Positions 5,686-10,812 of a DNA stretch of 10,812 nt are shown here, one piece after another. The stretch is taken from contig JAGIAU010000053.1 of the NCBI GenBank assembly GCA_017744755.1, positions 1 to 10,812 on the forward strand. Reading direction: 5' to 3'. How positions within the stretch are numbered: the stretch's first letter is position 1; each line of letters opens with the position of its first letter. This stretch comes from Microbacteriaceae bacterium (GTDB lineage: Bacteria; Actinomycetota; Actinomycetes; Actinomycetales; Microbacteriaceae). The notes under the pieces are model-generated. The model was not told the origin of the DNA. It did not search any database and was given only the letters and a program-made list of their open reading frames with translations. The translations under genes were made by a program, and so were the position numbers.

Positions 5686-6276
5686 GTGACCGATCCCTTC
5701 GTGACGGACCACCGCTGGGTCGCCGCGCTCGCCTCGCTCGACGGCGCGCAGCCGCGGGCCGAGCTGCGGCTGCAGGAGGTGCCGTCGCCGGAGGGGCTCG
5801 CGCCGCACTCGAGGGCGTTCGCCGGGGACATCCACCCGCCGGATCACGGCATCGACTCGGAGCTCGGGACGGGCCGGTTCATCGTCCTGCACGACGCCGA
5901 GCAGCCGGAGGCGTGGGCGGGCGAGTTCCGCGTCGTCTGCTACGCGCAGGCTCCGCTCGAGCACGACATCGGCTCCGATCCGATGCTCGCGGAGGTCGCC
6001 TGGTCCTGGCTCGTCGACGCGCTCGAGGAGCGCGGCGCGCCGTACCACGCGGCGAGCGGCACGGCCACGACGGTGCTGTCGACGGGCTTCGGCGGCCTCG
6101 CCGACCAGGGCAGCGGCGCGCAGATCGAGGTCCGCGCGTCCTGGAGCCCGGACGGACCCGAGCTCGGCCGCCATCTGGAGGCCTGGGGCGACTTCCTCTG
6201 CCTGCTCGCCGGCCTGCCGCCGTCGACGGACGGCGTCACCTCGCTCGCGCACCACCGGAGCGCCCGTGGTCGGTGA
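5686..6276 (+). CDS. DUF3000 domain protein
   Basis: A 196-residue protein of the DUF3000 family, found in actinobacteria and of unknown function. Recognised by the opening WVAALASL...RAELRLQEVPSPEGLAPHS (residues 11-42), the middle GRFIVLHDAEQPEAWAGEFRVVCYAQAPLE (63-92), MLAEVAWSWLVDALEERGA (100-118), the GTATTVLSTGFGGL stretch (125-138), and the end HLEAWGDFLCLLAGLPP (163-179). No membrane segment or known catalytic motif; probably cytosolic. I chose the GTG at 5686 because a -10-like hexamer lies 7 nt upstream; a second in-frame GTG at 5701 would lose only five residues. Its last 11 nt overlap the RNase D gene, so the two are probably coupled. From memory, DUF3000 often sits beside an RNase D gene in Micrococcales, hinting at a shared process. 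Confidence 0.88.
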   Translation: MTDPFVTDHRWVAALASLDGAQPRAELRLQEVPSPEGLAPHSRAFAGDIHPPDHGIDSELGTGRFIVLHDAEQPEAWAGEFRVVCYAQAPLEHDIGSDPMLAEVAWSWLVDALEERGAPYHAASGTATTVLSTGFGGLADQGSGAQIEVRASWSPDGPELGRHLEAWGDFLCLLAGLPPSTDGVTSLAHHRSARGR

Positions 6277-7546
6277 CCCGTTCCAGGTGCCGGAGCGCTC
6301 GCCCCGGCCCGATCCGGCGCCGGAGACCGCCGGAGCCGCGGCCGACCGGCCCGCCGCGGTCGCCGCGGCCCCCTCGGAGCACGGTCCCGTCATCGAGACG
6401 CGGACGGATTTCCTGCGGGCCGTCGAGCGGATCGCCGCGGGCGAAGGGCCGACCGCGATCGACGCCGAGCGCGCGAGCGGCTTCCGCTACTCGCAGCGGG
6501 CGTACCTCATCCAGGTGTTCCGTCGCGGCGCCGGCTCGTTCCTCTTCGACCCGCCCGCGATCCGCTCCGACGGCGGCGACCTGCACGAGCTCGACGAGGC
6601 GATCGGCGACGGCGAGTGGATCATCCACGCGGCGTCGCAGGACCTCACCTGCCTGCGCGAGGTCGGCATCGACCCGAGGACGCTCTTCGACACGGAGCTC
6701 GCCGCACGGCTCCTCGGCATGGAGCGCGTCGGCCTCGGCGCCGTCGTCGAGGAGCTGCTCGGCATCCACCTGGAGAAGGCGCACTCGGCGGTCGACTGGT
6801 CGATCCGCCCGCTGCACGAGGACTGGCTGGAGTACGCCGCGCTCGACGTCGAGCTGCTCGTCGACGTGCGCGACGCGCTCCGCGAGCGGCTCGTGCGGGA
6901 CGGGAAGGACGGCTACGCCGCGGAGGAGTTCGCCGCGACGCTCGAGCGCGACTTCAATCCCCCGAAGACGGACCCGTGGCGGCGCATGAGCGACCTGCAC
7001 ACGGTCCGCGGGCAGCGGAACCTCGCCGTCGCCCGCGAGCTGTGGCTCGCCCGCGACGCGTACGCGCAGGAGATCGACACCGCGCCGGGTCGGCTCGTGC
7101 CGGACAAGTCGCTGTCCGCCGCGGCGCGCGTGCTCCCCGCCTCGAAGCGGGAGCTCGCCGAGATGAAGGAGTTCAACGGCCGCGCGAGCCGCACCCAGCT
7201 CGACCGCTGGTGGGCGGCGATCGAGCGCGGTCGCACCACGGAGGACCTGCCGCAGGTCCGCGTGCCCGGCGACGCCCTGCCGCCGCTGCGCGCCTGGGCC
7301 GAGCGGAACCCGGACGCGCACGCCCGCCTCGTCCCCGCGCGCGAGTCCGTCGCCGAGCTCGCGGAGCAGCTGTCGATCCCCGTGGAGAACCTGCTGACGC
7401 CGGAGACGCTCCGCCGCATCGCCTGGGCGCCGCCGTCGCCCGCGACGCCGGAGGCGATTGGAGATGCGCTCCAAGCGCTCGGCGCGCGACCGTGGCAGAT
7501 TGCGCTCACTGCACAACGAATCTCGGAATCCTTTAGTCCGGCCTGA
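6266..7546 (+). CDS. rnd: RNase D-type 3'-5' exonuclease with HRDC domain
   Basis: Predicted 3'-5' exoribonuclease of the DEDDy class (RNase D), involved in trimming of structured RNA such as tRNA precursors; cytosolic; 426 residues. After a Pro/Ala-rich N-terminal tail (1-40) the exonuclease domain spans about 42-215. All catalytic residues are visible: Asp66 and Glu68 (AIDAERASGFRYSQRAYL), Asp126 (HAASQDLTCL), and Tyr190/Asp194 (YAALDVELL). HSAVDWSIRPL (173-182) is also typical. An HRDC nucleic-acid-binding domain follows at about 238-320 (WRRMSDLHTVRGQRNLAVARELW... through PASKRELAEMKEFNGR), and a C-terminal helical part ends the protein. GTG start with GGAG 5 nt upstream, overlapping the DUF3000 end by 11 nt. 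The last ~90 nt look lower in G+C and less codon-biased than the rest, perhaps because they carry the fadAB promoter. Confidence 0.93.
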   Translation: MVGDPFQVPERSPRPDPAPETAGAAADRPAAVAAAPSEHGPVIETRTDFLRAVERIAAGEGPTAIDAERASGFRYSQRAYLIQVFRRGAGSFLFDPPAIRSDGGDLHELDEAIGDGEWIIHAASQDLTCLREVGIDPRTLFDTELAARLLGMERVGLGAVVEELLGIHLEKAHSAVDWSIRPLHEDWLEYAALDVELLVDVRDALRERLVRDGKDGYAAEEFAATLERDFNPPKTDPWRRMSDLHTVRGQRNLAVARELWLARDAYAQEIDTAPGRLVPDKSLSAAARVLPASKRELAEMKEFNGRASRTQLDRWWAAIERGRTTEDLPQVRVPGDALPPLRAWAERNPDAHARLVPARESVAELAEQLSIPVENLLTPETLRRIAWAPPSPATPEAIGDALQALGARPWQIALTAQRISESFSPA

Positions 7547-7561
7547 CAGCGGGCCTAGCAT
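7532..7561 (+). promoter_or_regulatory. Candidate promoter of fadAB
   Basis: TAGCAT (7556-7561) fits TAnnnT, and TTTAGT (7532-7537) is a partial TTGACA match at 18 bp. It lies across the end of rnd, in a locally AT-richer patch, and predicts a leader of about 55 nt before the fadA GTG. No clear operator palindrome is seen. Confidence 0.35.
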
Positions 7562-7568
7562 CGGACGA

Positions 7569-7602
7569 GGAGCGTTCCGCTCCGTAAGCGCGCCCTGCGC
7601 GC
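7569..7602 (+). other. Two consecutive perfect hairpins in the fadA leader
   Basis: GGAGCG-TTC-CGCTCC (7569-7583) and GCGCGC-CCT-GCGCGC (7588-7602) are each 6-bp perfect stems with 3-nt loops, 4 nt apart. They lie between rnd and the fadA ribosome site. No U-run follows, so they are not a canonical terminator; they may attenuate readthrough, protect the mRNA end or shape the fadA leader. Confidence 0.4.
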
Positions 7603-7614
7603 CGAAACCAACCC

Positions 7615-7620
7615 AGGAGG
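7615..7620 (+). promoter_or_regulatory. Consensus ribosome-binding site of fadA
   Basis: AGGAGG with 4 nt to the GTG at 7625. It is the best ribosome site in the window, fixes the fadA start and suggests high translation. Confidence 0.85.
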
Positions 7621-7624
7621 CATC

Positions 7625-8827
7625 GTGGCCGAACGCACTGAAGTCGTCTTCGTCGATGGGGCTCGCACCCCGTTCGGACGGGCCGGCGAGAAGGGCCAGT
7701 ACTGGAACACCCGCGCCGACGACCTCGTCGTCAAGGCGATGGTCGGCCTCCTCGAGCGCCACCCCGAGCTCCCGAAGGACCGCGTCGAGGAGGTCGCGAT
7801 CGCGGCGACGACGCAGGTCGGCGACCAGGCGCTCACGATCGGCCGCAGCGCCGCGATCCTCGCGGGCCTGCCGAAGAGCGTCCCCGGCTACGCGATCGAC
7901 CGCATGTGCTCGGGCGCGATGACCGCGGTGACGAACGTCGCGGGTGCGATCGCCTTCGGCGCGATCGACGTCGCCATCGCGGGCGGCGTCGAGCACATGG
8001 GCCGGCACCCCCTCGACGGCGCGTTCGTCGACCCGAACCCGCGCTTCGTCGCCGAGCAGCTCGTCTCCCCCGACGCCCTCAACATGGGCGTGACGGCGGA
8101 GCGCCTGCACGACCGCTTCCCCCAGCTCACGAAGGAGCGCGCCGACGCCTACGCGGTGAACTCGCAGCGCAAGACGGCCGAGGCCTACGCCGCCGGCAAG
8201 ATCCAGCCGGACCTCGTGCCCGTCGCCATCCGGACGGGCGAGGGCTGGGGTCTCGCGACGCGCGACGAGGGCATGCGCCCGGAGACCTCGCTCGAGGGCC
8301 TGCAGGGACTCAAGACGCCGTTCCGTCCGCACGGCCGCGTCACCGCCGCGACGTCCTCGCCGCTGACCGACGGCGCGACCGCCTCGATCATCGCCTCGGC
8401 GGACGCCGCGCGCGAGCTCGGCCTGCCCGCCAAGATGCGGCTCGTCTCCTTCGCCTTCGCGGGCGTCGAGCCGGAGGTCATGGGCCTCGGCCCGGTGCCG
8501 TCGACCGAGAAGGCGCTGCGCAAGGCGGGTCTGTCGATCGGCGACATCGGCCTCTTCGAGCTCAACGAGGCCTTCGCGGTCCAGGTGCTCTCGCTGCTCG
8601 ACCACTTCGGCATCGCCGACGACGACCCCCGCGTCAACCAGTGGGGCGGCGCCCTCGCCGTCGGCCACCCGCTCGCCTCCTCCGGAGTGCGCCTCATGAT
8701 GCAGCTCGCGCGGCAGTTCGAGGAGCACCCCGAGGTCCGCTACGGCCTCACCGCCATGTGCGTCGGCCTCGGCCAGGGCGGCTCGGTCATCTGGGAGAAC
8801 CCGAACTACGACGGGAAGAAGCACTGA
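7625..8827 (+). CDS. fadA: Acetyl-CoA acyltransferase (thiolase) FadA
   Basis: Thiolase of beta-oxidation: cleaves 3-ketoacyl-CoA with CoA to acetyl-CoA and a shortened acyl-CoA. At 400 residues it is normal length for the family. The fold is complete: opening VVFVDGARTPFGR (7-19), nucleophile Cys95 in DRMCSGAM, GGVEHMGRHP (120-129), NEAFAVQ (314-320), catalytic His348 in GGALAVGHPLASSG (341-354), and the acid/base Cys379 in AMCVGLGQGG near the end. GTG start set by an ideal ribosome site. It is followed after 2 nt by fadB, the usual partner that supplies its substrate, so the pair probably forms the trifunctional beta-oxidation complex. The match is to the FadA/FadI-like degradative group; a biosynthetic thiolase is unlikely given the neighbour. 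Cytosolic. Confidence 0.95.
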   Translation: MAERTEVVFVDGARTPFGRAGEKGQYWNTRADDLVVKAMVGLLERHPELPKDRVEEVAIAATTQVGDQALTIGRSAAILAGLPKSVPGYAIDRMCSGAMTAVTNVAGAIAFGAIDVAIAGGVEHMGRHPLDGAFVDPNPRFVAEQLVSPDALNMGVTAERLHDRFPQLTKERADAYAVNSQRKTAEAYAAGKIQPDLVPVAIRTGEGWGLATRDEGMRPETSLEGLQGLKTPFRPHGRVTAATSSPLTDGATASIIASADAARELGLPAKMRLVSFAFAGVEPEVMGLGPVPSTEKALRKAGLSIGDIGLFELNEAFAVQVLSLLDHFGIADDDPRVNQWGGALAVGHPLASSGVRLMMQLARQFEEHPEVRYGLTAMCVGLGQGGSVIWENPNYDGKKH

Positions 8828-8829
8828 TC

Positions 8830-10812
8830 ATGGCGAAGACCTCCAGCATCACCGCGCAGTACGACGGCATCGACTTCGCGGCCCTCGCGGCCGAGGCCGT
8901 CGAGGACGTCCCGACGCGCTCCTACGTCCGCGACGTGACGCTCGGCAGCGGCCGGCGGATCGCGCTCGTCACGCTCGACAACGGCAAGGACCACAACCGG
9001 CCGAACACGCTCGGCCCCGGCACGATGCTCGAGCTCGGGGCCGTCATCGAGGCCCTCGCCGCCAGGGCGACGGCGGGCGAGATCGACGCCGTCGCGTTCA
9101 CCGGCAAGCCCTACATCCTCGCCGCCGGCGCCGATCTCACGCAGATCGAGAACCTCACGAGCCGCGAGCAGGCGCTGCGGATCGCGCAGCTCGGCCACCT
9201 CGTCTACGGCCGGATCCGCGAGCTGAGCGTTCCGACGTTCTGCTTCATCAACGGCCTCGCGCTCGGCGGCGGCCTCGAGCTCGCGCTCGCCGCCGACTAC
9301 CGGACCGTCGACTCCTCCGCCGCGGCGCTCGCCTTCCCCGAGGTCTTCCTCGGCATCATCCCCGGCTGGGGCGGCGCGACCCTCCTGCCGAACCTGATCG
9401 GCGTCGAGAACGCCCTCAAGGTCATCGTCTCGAACGCGGTGCGGCAGAACCGCATGCTGCGCCCCGCCGAGGCGAACGAGCTCGGCATCTCCGACGCGAT
9501 CTTCCCGCCGGTCAACTTCCTGGAGGACTCGCTCCGATGGGCCGACGCGGTCATCGGCGGCGAGATCAAGGTCAAGCGGCCGAACGAGCCGGGCACCATC
9601 GAGCGCACCGTCAAGTGGCCGATCGCCGCCAGCGTCGCACGGAAGCAGCTCGCCGAGTCGGCGATCGGGACGGTGCCGCTGGCCCCCTACCGGGCCGTCG
9701 ACCTCATCGCGGCCGCGAAGGACGGCGACGTGGCGAAGGGCTTCGCCCGCGAGGACGAGGCGCTCGCCGACCTCATCTCCGGCGACCAGTTCCGCGCCTC
9801 GATCTACGCGTTCAACCTCGTGCAGAAGCGCGGCAAGCGGCCTGTCGGCGCCCCCGACAAGGCGCTCGCGCAGAAGGTGAACAAGGTCGGCATCATCGGC
9901 GCCGGGCTCATGGCGCAGCAGTTCGCGCTGCTCTTCGTCCGCCGGCTGCAGGTCCCCGTCGTCATCACCGACCTCGACCAGGCCCGCATCGACAAGGGCG
10001 TCGCCTACATCCACGACGAGCTCGACAAGCTCGCCGCCAAGGGCCGCCTGGTCTCCGACGACCTGAACAAGCTCAAGGGCCTCGTCACCGGCACGACCGA
10101 GAAGACCGCCTTCGCGGACTGCGACTGGGTCATCGAGGCCGTGTTCGAGGAGGTCGGCGTCAAGCAGCAGGTGTTCGCCGACATCGAGCAGCACGTCCGC
10201 GAGGACGCGATCCTCGCGACGAACACCTCTTCGCTCCTCGTCGACGAGATCGGCGCGAAGCTCCAGCACCCCGAGCGCCTCGTCGGCTTCCACTTCTTCA
10301 ACCCCGTCGCGGTCATGCCGCTCGTCGAGGTCGTGAACGCGCCGAAGACCTCCGAGGCCGCGCTCGCCACGGCGGTCGCCGTCGCCGGCAAGCTGAAGAA
10401 GACCGCGATCATCACGGGCGACGGCACCGGCTTCATCGTGAACCGCCTCCTCACGAGGCTGTTCTCCGACGCGATGGAGGCCGTCGAGCGCGGCACGTCG
10501 TTCGAGACGGTCGTCGAGGCGCAGCAGCCCTTCGGCTTCCCGATGGACCCCTTCGCGCTCCTCGACCTCGTCGGCCTCAAGGTGGGCCAGCATGTGCTCG
10601 ACACGCATGCGGCCGCGTTCCCGGACCGCTACCAGGCCTCCGCCGCGCTCGCCGAGCTCGCGGACACGGGCGCCCTCGTCGACAAGGACGCGAAGGGGAA
10701 CGTCACCGGGATCTCGAAGCTCGCGAGGGAGATCGTCGCGAAGCACCGGATCCCCGGCTCGAAGCCCTTCACGGCGGTGGAGCTGCGGCGGAAGATCGAG
10801 GACGGCCTCGCC
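8830..10812 (+). CDS. fadB: Fatty-acid oxidation multifunctional protein FadB (3' end outside window)
   Basis: Enoyl-CoA hydratase fused to 3-hydroxyacyl-CoA dehydrogenase; performs the two middle steps of beta-oxidation and passes 3-ketoacyl-CoA to FadA. 661 residues are present of a usual ~700-730, so only the end of the last domain is missing. Hydratase domain about 30-230: AGADLTQIE (99-107), NGLALGGGLELALAADYR (141-158) with catalytic Glu150, and Glu171 in FPEVFLGIIPGWGG. Linker 230-345. NAD-binding dehydrogenase domain from about 350: VGIIGAGLMAQQFA (353-366), NTSSL (465-469, Ser467), catalytic His488 in GFHFFNPV paired with Glu500, and GFIVNRLL (534-541, Asn538). The spacings His488/Glu500/Asn538 equal those in known dehydrogenases. 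C-terminal dehydrogenase domain begins near 540 and is cut. ATG start 2 nt after the fadA stop, with no strong ribosome site of its own, implying coupling. Confidence 0.95.
   Translation, partial: MAKTSSITAQYDGIDFAALAAEAVEDVPTRSYVRDVTLGSGRRIALVTLDNGKDHNRPNTLGPGTMLELGAVIEALAARATAGEIDAVAFTGKPYILAAGADLTQIENLTSREQALRIAQLGHLVYGRIRELSVPTFCFINGLALGGGLELALAADYRTVDSSAAALAFPEVFLGIIPGWGGATLLPNLIGVENALKVIVSNAVRQNRMLRPAEANELGISDAIFPPVNFLEDSLRWADAVIGGEIKVKRPNEPGTIERTVKWPIAASVARKQLAESAIGTVPLAPYRAVDLIAAAKDGDVAKGFAREDEALADLISGDQFRASIYAFNLVQKRGKRPVGAPDKALAQKVNKVGIIGAGLMAQQFALLFVRRLQVPVVITDLDQARIDKGVAYIHDELDKLAAKGRLVSDDLNKLKGLVTGTTEKTAFADCDWVIEAVFEEVGVKQQVFADIEQHVREDAILATNTSSLLVDEIGAKLQHPERLVGFHFFNPVAVMPLVEVVNAPKTSEAALATAVAVAGKLKKTAIITGDGTGFIVNRLLTRLFSDAMEAVERGTSFETVVEAQQPFGFPMDPFALLDLVGLKVGQHVLDTHAAAFPDRYQASAALAELADTGALVDKDAKGNVTGISKLAREIVAKHRIPGSKPFTAVELRRKIEDGLA

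Noticed and set aside
2128..6276. Plus-strand open frame of 1382 codons
   Set aside because: Most of it is antisense to the DUF2510, zapE and hydrolase genes, with Arg/Gly/Asp-rich low-information protein typical of GC-rich shadow frames. Only its last 197 codons (from 5686) are a real gene, DUF3000.
5623..6393. Upstream extension of the hydrolase frame (257 extra codons)
   Set aside because: It would lie antisense to DUF3000, is compositionally unlike protein, and the ATG at 5622 has a good ribosome site and a signal anchor directly after it.
6236..8824. Minus-strand open frame of 862 codons
   Set aside because: Antisense to rnd and fadA, which have complete catalytic motifs; the product is Arg/Glu-rich with no domain.
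8806..10746. Minus-strand open frame of 646 codons
   Set aside because: Exactly antisense to fadB; strongly biased composition and no recognisable motif.

Overview
The window is G+C-rich chromosomal DNA from an actinobacterium, most likely a Micrococcales member such as the Microbacteriaceae. The reasons are strong G/C bias at third codon positions, frequent GTG starts, three DUF2510 proteins and a DUF3000 gene, both families being actinobacterial. It looks like ordinary core chromosome. I see no insertion sequence, prophage, tRNA, rRNA, CRISPR array or defence system.

Layout: everything left of about 5.65 kb is on the minus strand and everything right of it is on the plus strand, so the gene set diverges from a 63-bp gap at 5623-5685. 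Minus strand, in transcription order: a membrane-anchored alpha/beta hydrolase (5622-4447), a ZapE/AFG1-type ATPase (4437-3430), three consecutive DUF2510 membrane-protein paralogues (3279-2266, 2228-1206, 1147-581), then the first 139 codons of an Amt ammonium transporter (419-1, cut by the window edge). Plus strand: a DUF3000 protein (5686-6276), an RNase D-type 3'-5' exonuclease with an HRDC domain (6266-7546), a thiolase FadA (7625-8827) and the first 661 codons of the beta-oxidation multifunctional protein FadB (8830 to the window end).

How the genes work together: fadA and fadB are a two-gene operon with a 2-nt gap. Together they encode the hydratase, dehydrogenase and thiolase steps of fatty-acid beta-oxidation. 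DUF3000 and rnd overlap and are probably co-transcribed. The hydrolase and zapE are 9 nt apart and probably coupled. The ammonium transporter has its own upstream region with a GlnR-like operator.

Most interesting points: (1) the DUF2510 triplet, in which two kinds of extracellular module appear as A, B-A and A-B behind a shared cytoplasmic head and membrane segment, each module carrying one conserved cysteine pair; (2) a phased GTAAC/GAAAC array upstream of amt; (3) overlapping divergent -10-like hexamers at 5669-5678, the plus one placed so that the DUF3000 mRNA could be leaderless. I found no convincing wholly new system. The DUF2510 cluster is the least understood part.
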